From assembly GCA_041398605.1 (NCBI GenBank), contig JAWKUK010000030.1, forward strand, positions 4,608 through 68,607: a stretch of 64,000 bases of DNA. Reading direction: 5' to 3'. This stretch comes from JAWKUK01 sp041398605. GTDB taxonomy: Bacteria > Planctomycetota > UBA1135 > GCA-002686595. The notes beneath the pieces are model-generated. The model was given only the letters and a program-made list of their open reading frames with translations. It did not search any database and was not told the DNA's origin. The translations under genes were made by a program, and so were the position numbers. Positions 8,718-17,154 of the stretch are shown one piece after another. Within the stretch, counting starts at the first letter, position 1; every line of letters starts with the position of its first letter.

Positions 8718-10277
8718 CTAATCTCCCATGTAGGAATCCAGTAGCCGTGAGACCTTCTTGCTAACAAGAATTGCGTCATCATCGGCCTTCACTGCGTCGC
8801 GAACGACATCGGCGAACCACTTCGAGAGCGGAATCTTCTCTCCGTGCCGAGCATCAGGGTTGCCCTCCAAGAGGTCTCGTAGCCTCTCTACAAGCGTCGT
8901 GCTCACGCTCAGGTCCTGCAGACAAGCCGCCAGGGAGTCGAAATCTCCATGTCGCACACTCATCTCTTGCAGCTTGTGCTTACTCGCAATGTCCGCGATC
9001 GGCAGACACTCGGGATTCTTGGCAAAGTGGATCCAAAAGGCGAACGCTCTGTCCCGCAGGCGCACGCGGTCAGTCGGCTCGTCGAGTTGCGTTCGCTCCA
9101 TGGAGACATCGTCTTTTACAAGTGTTCCAGCTTTCAACATGCATTGAAGCGCTTCATCAAGACTTCGGTCCGAACCAAGAGCATCGCGCAAGGCCGCAAC
9201 AGGCTGCAATTCGTTTTGGTGCTCTGCAACGAATTCCGCCACGCGTCGCTCAATACTCGTGAAGGCGTCGAATTCGTCGCGGTAGTATACGTCTCCGATA
9301 GTGTCGAGGGCCGCGCGCCCTACCGTAGCGCCAGATATAACGTGATTCGCATCAAAGTACCACACCTTCTCTCCCATCTGGCTCTTCGCGCAATGATCGA
9401 ATGCGCACTGCCCGAATACCTGAAGAAAGTGGGGGTACCCTTCGGAGAATAGTATTAGCTGCTGTTCCGCATCGGAAGTCATGCGGATCTCCTCCGCCCC
9501 GTTCTCGTTAGCGCCGAGCCTCAGATAGAGCGCAAGCAAATCTACTAGCTCCGGCTCAGGCATCTTCCCGACGACGATTTCCTTGTAACGCTTGGTCGAC
9601 TTGTGACTTTCGGACAAGACTGACTTTACCTGCGGCAATCCGGAAAAGACCGTCATAATCCGTCTGCAACCGTTCCGTTCGGCTCGCTCAAGGACCCTCC
9701 GCATCAATTCACCGAGCCCCAGTTCAGGTGTGGCTCGATCGCACTCGTCCAACGTAATCAAAATGCCCTGTGGCCCGCTTTGCCCGCAGACTTCAAGCGA
9801 CGCCTTCACTAGAGCGGACGATAGGTCGTCGATAATCAACTCAATCTCGGCGGGCAATTCCGCTCGCTCATATCGAACTCCCACCACCTCGAAGCTATGA
9901 AGGGCCTTCCATGCCTGCTTGACAGCAGCCCTTAATCCCTGCACTGATCCCACCTGGGAATCTAGTTTCTTCATCAGCATCGTTAAGAGCCCGTTCTGGC
10001 TCGTCCTTGCCCCGAAGTCAAAATCCACGACCAGAAACCGAAAGCTCAGATCCGAATACCTACGGTCACCTCGAGCAACGGATCTCAAGTAGGTGAGCAG
10101 GGATGTCTTGCCCGTCCCGCGTTCGCCGTTCAACACAAGTTTTTGGGGCCGGCCATTCGCGGCGTCATCAAGCGCCCCGCATAGGTCGTCGAGTTGCTCC
10201 GATCGACCAACGAATAATGCCGGATCGACTGCCGATCCGGTGACGAACGGATTCCGGATCCTGTTGTTGAGGCTCAT
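8718..10277 (-). CDS. AAA-type ATPase (STAND/Orc-like), probably horizontally acquired
   Basis: A 519-residue protein beginning MSLNNRIRNPFVTGSAVDP and then LFVGRSEQ, the entry to an AAA domain. Walker A is GERGTGKTS at residues 51-59 and Walker B is ILITLDECD at 172-180, with a sensor-like IMTVFSGLP downstream. The rest is helical, with winged-helix-like segments (RRVAEFVAEHQNELQPVAALRDALG). It has no membrane or nuclease motif. The coding DNA is visibly less G+C-rich, with more A/T third positions, than the surrounding genes. It is fenced by the 200-bp repeat and intron/IS66 scraps on one side and an IS91 scar on the other. A defence or mobile-element role is possible, but nothing here proves it. 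Confidence 0.75.
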   Translation of the reverse strand: MSLNNRIRNPFVTGSAVDPALFVGRSEQLDDLCGALDDAANGRPQKLVLNGERGTGKTSLLTYLRSVARGDRRYSDLSFRFLVVDFDFGARTSQNGLLTMLMKKLDSQVGSVQGLRAAVKQAWKALHSFEVVGVRYERAELPAEIELIIDDLSSALVKASLEVCGQSGPQGILITLDECDRATPELGLGELMRRVLERAERNGCRRIMTVFSGLPQVKSVLSESHKSTKRYKEIVVGKMPEPELVDLLALYLRLGANENGAEEIRMTSDAEQQLILFSEGYPHFLQVFGQCAFDHCAKSQMGEKVWYFDANHVISGATVGRAALDTIGDVYYRDEFDAFTSIERRVAEFVAEHQNELQPVAALRDALGSDRSLDEALQCMLKAGTLVKDDVSMERTQLDEPTDRVRLRDRAFAFWIHFAKNPECLPIADIASKHKLQEMSVRHGDFDSLAACLQDLSVSTTLVERLRDLLEGNPDARHGEKIPLSKWFADVVRDAVKADDDAILVSKKVSRLLDSYMGD

Positions 10278-10332
10278 GAGAGTGGACCACCCGTTCCGTG
10301 TTGATGACCAGCGTATCCCTTCTTCGCTTGTC

Positions 10333-10530
10333 TCAGCATCGCGCGGCCGCCTCTCGCAGGTACTTTGGACGCCAGTAGGAGTCCGGAATTCTCCAGCCGA
10401 GGATCTCGAGCAGCGTAAGCGGGCGTGTGGTGAGCCCCGCCGCGATGGCCGGTGTTTGCTCGCCGCGACGCGTGCGCAGCACCTGTAACGGCATCCTCTC
10501 GAGGAACTGCGCTACCCGAGGGGCGGGAAG
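10333..10530 (-). pseudogene. C-terminal remnant of an unidentified gene
   Basis: On the minus strand a coding-like tail reads LPAPRVAQFLERMPLQVL, then LTTRPLTLLEILGWRIP and DSYWRPKYLREAAARC, then a stop at 10333. Codon quality and the ordered aromatic/charged pattern suggest a genuine C-terminus. It lies 55 bp upstream of the ATPase start and in the same direction. Its 5' part is replaced by the IS91 scar. The family is not recognised; it may be a former operon partner of the ATPase or another transposase. Confidence 0.4.
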
Positions 10531-10619
10531 GGAAGAGTCGCGGGCAAGCGTGCACGCGCGTAGGTTGCCAGGACCCGCGACGTTGCGCCACTACCGGCCC
10601 GGAGGAAGCGCGCCAGCCT

Positions 10620-10919
10620 CGCCGGTGCGCGATGACGTGGTGCCGCTGCCGCCGTCGCGTCGTGAGCGCCCGACGAACACGAGCAGCGGCGCACCGAATC
10701 AGCCTGTCGCGCGAAGCGCGTATTGCTTGGGCAGAGCTCTTGATTCGGGTGTCTTCAGAGGATGTCTTGAGCTGCCTTCGGTGCGGGAGTCGGCGACACA
10801 TGATCGCGATGATCACGGACCCGCCGACCATCCGGCGCGTCGTGCTGCACCTCAAGTTGCCCCCAGACCCATTGCCGATCGCTGCAGCCCGTGAGCCTGC
10901 GCGAGTGGACCTCTTCTGA
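10620..10919 (+). pseudogene. IS91-family transposase C-terminal fragment (copy B)
   Basis: Carries the same tail as copy A at 1064: WAELLIRV, a degenerate zinc-finger motif (CLRCG), HMIAMITDPPTIRRVVLHLK and LPPDPLPIAAAREP. The DNA upstream also matches copy A around gacgtggtgccgctg. Part of the first cysteine cluster is changed (LSCLRCG against LICPRCG). No catalytic region remains. The two tails, about 9.5 kb apart in the same orientation, bracket the first accessory island. Confidence 0.6.
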
Positions 10920-11676
10920 CCGCGGCGCAGGTCCGGTCCCCCCCGACCTTCGGAGTCCGCCTTCGGGGTCACTCGGGTCCGGACCCTCTCGGAGCCTTGC
11001 GCGCCTCTCGCAACTCGCGAGGCGCGGGCTTGGGTTGCTGCATCGCCAGAGCGCTGGTACCGTCCGATTGTGGCGCTGTCCCCCATAACCGCCCTGATCG
11101 CACGTTCTCACGCGCTCGGCATCGCCGCGCACCGACCGGGTTCCGCACCGAACGAGTCTGACGCGCGCGAAGACGAGGCACACCAAGCCCCACCAGAGAA
11201 CCTCGGGGTACGGAAGACCCTATCTTGAGCGCCTGTCCTCACCGTGCCGCGCAGCGGGAAACTCGCACATCCAGGTCTACCCCGCCTGGGGCGCGACACG
11301 AGGCGTCCGAGCGATCATTGGCGCTCGAACGGGCCCGATGGCGATTCCTCCCATGGTGTCGATTCTGTCAACGCACCCGTCCCATGACCCGCGCGGGGCT
11401 TCGGCGGAGACACCTGGGCGCCCCATTGGGGGTCGCGAGGGCCTGGAGTCGAAGCCGCCCGCTGCGCGCCCTCCACGGCACACGTGCGAGCGCCATCCGC
11501 GGGTCCACGTGCCTGCGGCGCGGCGAGCGCGTAGACAGGGCGTCGAAGTCCCTCTCCCCTGATAACTTGGGGGCCCGCGCGCGGGGCTCCGTGGTCGACG
11601 CGGACCGCACCTGTGTTCGGGCATGCCATGGCCGGCTTCGCGGACGGTCCGCGGTGAGGTGCTGGCCCCCCCATCC
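10920..11676 (+). other. 757-bp stretch without a supported gene
   Basis: Probably the tail side of the IS91 scar: the block gcgggcttgggttgctg near 11030 resembles gtgggctcgggttgttg after copy A (about 1517). Further on only G+C-driven open frames are seen. A promoter for the DUF1592/DUF1552 pair should lie here but none can be read with confidence. Confidence 0.4.
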
Positions 11677-14460
11677 ATGCTCAGAGCTCGAATCCAACCG
11701 CTCCGTCTCTCCGGGGTCCTCTCCGGGGTCCTCTTCGCGGCGCTCTCGACGGCTGCGGCGTTTGTCGTCGCGCCGAGCGCGCAGCCGAGGGTGCGGGCAT
11801 TTGAGAGCGACGGGCCGTCCGAAGGGCGACAGGACAGACCGGACTTCGCAGCCGCGAGGGCCGAGGGCCTGCGACGCTCCGCGTACCTGACGAAGGCCGC
11901 TGCGCCGTCCCAGTCGAGCACACCGTCGAGCACACCGTCGAGCACACCATCGGGCACACGCGACACGTACGGCAACGAGCTCGAGCCCCTGCTGCGCGCT
12001 GCGTGTTACCGCTGCCACGGCCCCGAGAAACAAAAAGGGAGCCTGCGCATCGATACGCTCGACCCCGACCTCGAGGGCGGCGACGACGCGGACTGGTGGG
12101 TCGACGTGCTCGAGGTGGTGGCCAACGGTGACATGCCGCCCGCCGGTGAAGAGGCCCTCGCCGACGCGGACCGCGCTCGGATCGTCGAGTGGCTCACGGC
12201 GGAGCTGCACGCGGCCGCCACGGCGCGGCGCGCGGCCCAGGAGCACTCGCCCTTCCGCCGGCTGTCGCGCTACGAGTACAGCTACATGTTGCAGGACCTG
12301 CTCGGTCTGCCGAACGAGTTCGGCGACGAGCTCCCGCCCGATCCGATCTCCGAGGCTGGGTTCGAGAACAGCGCGGACGTCCTGCACCTCTCGACGTCGC
12401 AGCTCCAGGCCTACCTCGAGTCCAACCGCGCCGCGCTCCACGAGGCCGCCGCGCTCGGCCCGCGCCCCGAGCCGCTCTACTGGAGCGTCTCGATGGACGC
12501 CGCGGCAGCCGCCGAATGGCCCCGCTTGTCTCGGCAGCTCGAGGAGCTGCGCAAGCGGCACGCAGAGGCGCCCGAGACGCTCGAAGCCGAGCTCGCGGCG
12601 CAGCTCGCACGCAACGCGCGCCGCCCGGGCGGTGTCCACTTCGAAGACCGCTCGAACGAGCGCGCCGAAGGACGCTACGTCGGAGCGACGTGGGGCTACG
12701 ACGGCGCCAAGCGCGCGTTTGCACCCAGCTCGGAGCCCCCCGGTCCCCTCGCGGACGCCACCTGTGTCGCCGTGTTGCCCGCCGACGGCGGGCTGATCGT
12801 CGAGCTCGGCGATCGGCTCCCCGAGCGGGGCTGGATGCGGGTGCGGGTGCGCGCTGCGCGTGCGTCAGCGGACGACACCCGGCCTGTGAGCCTGCGGCTC
12901 CAGTTCGGCTGGCAAGCGAGCAACGACTCCAACGCGGTCTTCAAGGTGAGCGAGGCCGACATCGCGGTGGACGCCCCACCGGACGCACCGCAGGACTACA
13001 CGTTCGACATTCCGATGTGCCGCGCGACGCCGCGGAACCTCGCGCGGGGCGTGAACCGGATGGGCGACCTGCCGAGCCCGTCCGAGTACATCAAACTGCT
13101 CAACGCGTCGCTCGCGGGCCGCGCCCTGCACATCCACCACGTCGAGGTGATCGCGCCCCTGATCGAGGTCTGGCCGCCCAAGTCCCACACGCGGCTCTTC
13201 CCGGCCGGCACTGAAACAAACAACGAAGACCTCCGCGCGCGGGAGCTGCTCGAGGCGTTCATGGCGCGGGCCTGGCGCCGTCCCGCCTCCGCCGACGAAG
13301 TCGCGCGCAAGGTCCGCCTCTTCCGCAGCCTGCGCGCCGAGTTCGACACCTTCGAAGCGGCGCTCGTCGAGGTCTTCGCCGTGGTGTTGACCTCGCCGAA
13401 CTTCCTCTACGTCGCGTCGCAGGCTCCCGATGGCGCTCCCGGCAGTGCGCTCGACGCCCACGCGCTGGCGACACGGCTCGCGCTGTTCCTCTGGTGCAGC
13501 AGCCCGGACGAGGGCCTCCTCGACCATGCGACCAATGGCACGCTGCAGCGGCCAGAGGTCCTGGCCGCTGAGGTCGACCGGATGTTGGCGGATCCGCGCG
13601 CGCGTCGTTTGTCGCGGACGTTTGTCGGTCAGTGGCTCGACCTCGGGCTCATGGAGAAGCTGCGCGTCGACCGCAAGGTATACCCCGGGTTCGACGACCG
13701 ACTTCGGGCCGCGCTCGTCGAGGAGCCCGTCGCATTCTTCGACGAGCTCTTGCGCCGCGACGCCAGTGTGCTGGAGCTCGTGCATTCCGACTTCACGATG
13801 GTCGACGAGCGGCTCGCGGCGCACTACGGCATCCAAGGTGTGACAGGGAACGAGTTCCGTCCGGTGACGCTCGACCCGGCGCTCGGGCGAGGCGGGCTGC
13901 TCGTGCAGGCCGGGCCGCTCGCGATGAACTCGGACGGCACCGATTCGCACCCGCTGAAGCGCGGTGTCTGGCTCCTGAAGCACATCCTCGACGACCCGCC
14001 GCCGCCGCCGCCGCCCGCGGTCCCGACGATCGACCTCGCGGACCCGGAGGTCCTGAAGATGACGCTGAAGGAGCGCATCGAGGACCACCGCAACGACCCG
14101 GCGTGTCACTCGTGCCACGCGAAGATCGACCCCTGGGGCATCGCCTTCGAGGAGTTCGACGCGGTCGGGCGGAGGCGCACGGAGGCGGGCGGTCGCCCCG
14201 TCGACGCAGCCAGCGCCCTGCCGAGCGGCCAAGTCCTCGACGGCGCAGACGGCTTGAAGGCCTTCCTCCTCGCCAACCGCCAGGACCAACTCGTGCGGGC
14301 CCTGACGCACAAGCTCGCGACCTTCGCGCTCGGTCGCCCTCTGGGACTCGGAGACCGGGCACACCTCGATCGGATCGCCCGCGAGGCGAGGCGGAATGGC
14401 GACGGGCTGGCTACGCTGGTGAAGGCGATCGCGACGAGCGATCTGTTCCGGAGCCCCTGA
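11677..14460 (+). CDS. DUF1587/DUF1595/DUF1592/DUF1588/DUF1585 c-type cytochrome protein
   Basis: A 927-residue exported protein of the planctomycete PSCyt1-type family. ATG 11677 gives a signal/membrane anchor (LSGVLFAALSTAAAFVV). A haem-binding CYRCH lies at residue 110 and a second CxxCH (CHSCH) at residue 810. Between them come the DUF1587 pattern (RLSRYEYSYMLQDLLGLP), DUF1595 (LLEAFMARAWRRPAS), DUF1592 (VLTSPNFLYV) and DUF1588 (GRGGLLVQAGPLAMNSDGT). The C-terminus is DUF1585 (LVRALTHKLATFALGRPLG). The biochemical role of the family is unknown; two haem sites imply electron transfer in the periplasm. The DUF1552 partner follows after 31 bp, as is usual, and the two are probably one operon. 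A 12-bp repeat lies between the signal and the first haem site. Confidence 0.92.
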   Translation: MLRARIQPLRLSGVLSGVLFAALSTAAAFVVAPSAQPRVRAFESDGPSEGRQDRPDFAAARAEGLRRSAYLTKAAAPSQSSTPSSTPSSTPSGTRDTYGNELEPLLRAACYRCHGPEKQKGSLRIDTLDPDLEGGDDADWWVDVLEVVANGDMPPAGEEALADADRARIVEWLTAELHAAATARRAAQEHSPFRRLSRYEYSYMLQDLLGLPNEFGDELPPDPISEAGFENSADVLHLSTSQLQAYLESNRAALHEAAALGPRPEPLYWSVSMDAAAAAEWPRLSRQLEELRKRHAEAPETLEAELAAQLARNARRPGGVHFEDRSNERAEGRYVGATWGYDGAKRAFAPSSEPPGPLADATCVAVLPADGGLIVELGDRLPERGWMRVRVRAARASADDTRPVSLRLQFGWQASNDSNAVFKVSEADIAVDAPPDAPQDYTFDIPMCRATPRNLARGVNRMGDLPSPSEYIKLLNASLAGRALHIHHVEVIAPLIEVWPPKSHTRLFPAGTETNNEDLRARELLEAFMARAWRRPASADEVARKVRLFRSLRAEFDTFEAALVEVFAVVLTSPNFLYVASQAPDGAPGSALDAHALATRLALFLWCSSPDEGLLDHATNGTLQRPEVLAAEVDRMLADPRARRLSRTFVGQWLDLGLMEKLRVDRKVYPGFDDRLRAALVEEPVAFFDELLRRDASVLELVHSDFTMVDERLAAHYGIQGVTGNEFRPVTLDPALGRGGLLVQAGPLAMNSDGTDSHPLKRGVWLLKHILDDPPPPPPPAVPTIDLADPEVLKMTLKERIEDHRNDPACHSCHAKIDPWGIAFEEFDAVGRRRTEAGGRPVDAASALPSGQVLDGADGLKAFLLANRQDQLVRALTHKLATFALGRPLGLGDRAHLDRIAREARRNGDGLATLVKAIATSDLFRSP
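11914..11961 (+). repeat. 12-bp tandem repeat encoding SSTP units
   Basis: Units of tcgagcacaccg occur three times, with a final base change in the third, then a diverged fourth unit. They encode an SSTP linker between the membrane anchor and the first haem-binding motif. The unit length preserves the frame. Confidence 0.85.
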
Positions 14461-14491
14461 GCCCTGACGCTCCGCCCCACGCAGGATCCCG

Positions 14492-15913
14492 ATGAAGACA
14501 CGCCCGCCCGTCGACATGGCCACGATCGATCGTCGCCGCTTCCTGCGCGGCTCTGCGTTTGCGTTGGCGCTGCCCTGGCTGGAGACCGTCGCGGCCGCTT
14601 GGCCGACGAGCCGTGAGCCCGACGCCGCCGAAGGGCGCCGGCAGCGCCTCGCCTGTGTGTACTTCCCCGACGGCGTGCCGATGCCCTTGCGCGAGGACCC
14701 GGCCTTCGAGGACTGGTCCTGGTTCCCACACGGGAGCGGCAAGGACTTCCGCTTCACGAAGTGCCTCGAGCCGCTCGAGCCGCTGCGCGACCAACTGACG
14801 GTCTATTCGGGGCTCTCGCACCCCCTGGTGCGCAACGTCCACGGGCATTCGAACGCCGACCAGTTCCTCACTGGAGGTCCGACCGGAGCCAAGGGCGAGT
14901 ACCGCAATTCGGTCTCGCTCGACCAGGTCTATGCGGCGCATGTCGGCGAGCAGACGCGGCACGCTTCGCTCGTACTCTCGACGGACGGAGGCACAGGCAC
15001 GCCACGCGGTGCGCACACGCTCTCGTTCACGCGGACCGGGCGCGCCGTCCCAGCCGAGCACCGGCCCAAGCGGGTCTTCGACGCCCTCTTCGTCAAGACC
15101 GACAGCGCCGCCGCGCAGCGGCTCGCGCTGAGCCGGAGCGCGCTCGACGACTTGATGGAGGACGCACGCGGCCTGCGGACGACGTTGTCCAGCCAGGACC
15201 GCGAGACCCTCGACGAGTACCTCGACGCCGTCCGCGCGGCCGAAGTGAAGGTCGAGAAAGCGGCGCGCTGGGCGAACATCCCGCTGCCCGTCATCGCCGC
15301 GGATCACCTGAAGCTCGAAGTCACGCCCGACGAGCCGCGGCTCTACGTGCAGACGATGTACGAGCTCATCTACCTCGCGTTCCGCACGGACAGCACACGC
15401 GTCGCGACGTACCAGCTCGGCCGCGAGAACGGGATCGGGCGCAGCGACATCCTCGCGCGCGCCGTCGGGTTCCCGCTGAGCCACCAGCTCTCGCACGACA
15501 CCAAGGAGCCGGGCGGCTGGGAGAAGTTCGGCATCTACTGCCGCTTCCTCGCCGAGGAGTTCGGCCGCTTCGCCGCGCGCCTCGCTGCGACCCCCGAGCC
15601 GGGAGGCGAAGGCACCATGCTCGACCACTCGCTGCTCCTCTTCGGCTCTGCCTCCAGCGCCTTCCACCTCTCTCGCAATTACCCCCTCGTCCTCGCCGGC
15701 GGCAAGGACATGGGCTTCGAACACGGCCGCTTCGTAGACCTCGTCGGCGATCGCGCCTTCGGCGGCTCGTGGAGCGGCGGCCAGGAGCCGTGGCAGCGCG
15801 AGTTCGACTACGAAGACACGAACCTCGCCGACCTCTACTTGCTCATGCTGCGCCGCCTGGGCGTCGCTGCGGAGAGCTTTGCGGACAGCTCCACGCCGCT
15901 CGCGAGTGTTTGA
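14492..15913 (+). CDS. DUF1552 Tat-exported protein
   Basis: A 473-residue protein with a twin-arginine signal, DRRRFLRGSAFALALPWL, near residue 12; ATG 14492 is preceded by a weak GGA, and ATG 14516 is an alternative. The body matches DUF1552: YFPDGVPM, LTVYSGLSHP, DQFLTGG, then LDQVYA and late AGGKDMGFEHGRF. DUF1552 proteins are paired with DUF1592-type cytochromes across planctomycetes, and here the two genes are 31 bp apart. The function is not known; the Tat signal suggests that it folds, perhaps with a cofactor, before export. Its length is typical, and the end (LLMLRRLGVAAESFADS) looks complete. Confidence 0.92.
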   Translation: MKTRPPVDMATIDRRRFLRGSAFALALPWLETVAAAWPTSREPDAAEGRRQRLACVYFPDGVPMPLREDPAFEDWSWFPHGSGKDFRFTKCLEPLEPLRDQLTVYSGLSHPLVRNVHGHSNADQFLTGGPTGAKGEYRNSVSLDQVYAAHVGEQTRHASLVLSTDGGTGTPRGAHTLSFTRTGRAVPAEHRPKRVFDALFVKTDSAAAQRLALSRSALDDLMEDARGLRTTLSSQDRETLDEYLDAVRAAEVKVEKAARWANIPLPVIAADHLKLEVTPDEPRLYVQTMYELIYLAFRTDSTRVATYQLGRENGIGRSDILARAVGFPLSHQLSHDTKEPGGWEKFGIYCRFLAEEFGRFAARLAATPEPGGEGTMLDHSLLLFGSASSAFHLSRNYPLVLAGGKDMGFEHGRFVDLVGDRAFGGSWSGGQEPWQREFDYEDTNLADLYLLMLRRLGVAAESFADSSTPLASV

Positions 15914-16146
15914 CCCCGTCTTGCCATGCTCTCGGACGACGGAGCGTGGTCGCGGGCCGCGGGCCGCAATCGCAAGGACAGACTCGCCCGCGATCCCGTG
16001 CACGCCATGACCGTGCGACGTCGCGCTGCCTCGGTCGTCGCCTCCGCTCGGGCAAACGAAGGGCGAGCGCAGAGTCTCGCGCACCTCTACCCTGGAGCGA
16101 ACGCTCCGCGCCCGCTCCGCCACGCGACGCGCCTCCTGGCTTACGG

Positions 16147-16876
16147 ATGAATCGACCGGACGAACGGGACCTCCCAGGAGAGCGGCGCTCCGAGCCCGGC
16201 ACGGAGGAGACCTGCTGGACCTTGCTCCAGGCGGCGTCGCGCGGCGACTTGAACGCGCGCGAACGGTTTGCCCTCCACTATGCGGGTCCGATCCGTGAGT
16301 ACCTTCTTCGGCGCTGGGCCAACACGCCGCGGAGGGACGATGTCGCCGACGCACAGCAGGAGGTGTTCCTCGAATGCGTGAAACCTGGCGGCGCCCTCGA
16401 TCGGGCCGACGCGGCGAAGGGGGACTTTCGGGCCTTGCTCTACGGTGTGGTGCGCAACGTCGCCCGTCGCTTCGAGGAGCGAGCCGCGCGCGAGAGCGGC
16501 AGGGCCGTGGACGAGTCCGTGTTCCTGGATGGCCTCCCCACCATGCGGAGGCCTGTCGCGGGTCTTCGACCGCTCTTGGGCCCAGATGATCATGCAAGAG
16601 GCTGCCGCGACCCAAGAACGGGCGGCGCGCGACGGGGACGAGGCCTATCGGACCCGCCTCCGCATCCTCAAGCTCCGGCATCGCGATGGGCTGCCCGTGC
16701 GCGAGATCGCGAAGCAGCTCGGAGTCTTGGACGTGGAGTCGGTCCAGAACGCTTACCGGCGCGCCCGGCGCGACTTTCGCGCCTGCCTCCACGCGGTCGT
16801 CGCCACGCACACCGGGGCGCCCGCGGCCAAGTTGGACGAGGAGTGCAAGCGCGTCCTCGCCATGCTCGAGGGATAG
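16147..16876 (+). pseudogene. ECF-type sigma-70 factor split by a +1 frameshift
   Basis: The first frame starts MNRPDERDLPGERRSEP and carries sigma region 2 (EYLLRRWANTPRRDDVADA, then QQEVFLECVKPGG and ALLYGVVRNVARRFEERAAR). After GLP the reading must move forward one base into a second frame. That frame gives LSRVFDRSWAQMIMQEA, LRILKLRHRDGLPVREIAKQ and VQNAYRRARRDFRACL, a region 4-like helix-turn-helix. The switch falls at or just after a run of four C at 16536-16539. It precedes the kinase-TPR gene by about 280 bp, a common planctomycete arrangement. It could be inactivated, misassembled or, less likely, translated by frameshifting. Confidence 0.75.
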
Positions 16877-17154
16877 GAGCCTGCGCCTCAGAACGCGATC
16901 CGTTGCGGCTCGCGATCGCCTCCAGTCGGCCGCTTCCAGCTCATCGGTGCTCCCGAGCGCCTCGTTCGCGTCGGCCCGCCCGTTGAAGGAGCGTGGATCC
17001 AGCGGCGCTGCCGCCGGCGGCCCCAGCGCCGTTGCCTGGAAGCCAACGAACGGCTCGGCGGCCGCTCCCCCGAAAATCCGGGACATCCGCGCCCGAAACC
17101 ACACGACGCGCGGAACCTGGGGGAGACGCGGGTCCCGCCCGCAGGAGCCACCCA

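Noticed and set aside
12865..14757. 630-codon open frame on the minus strand
   Set aside because: Shadow of the DUF1592-type cytochrome gene; no start signal or domain.
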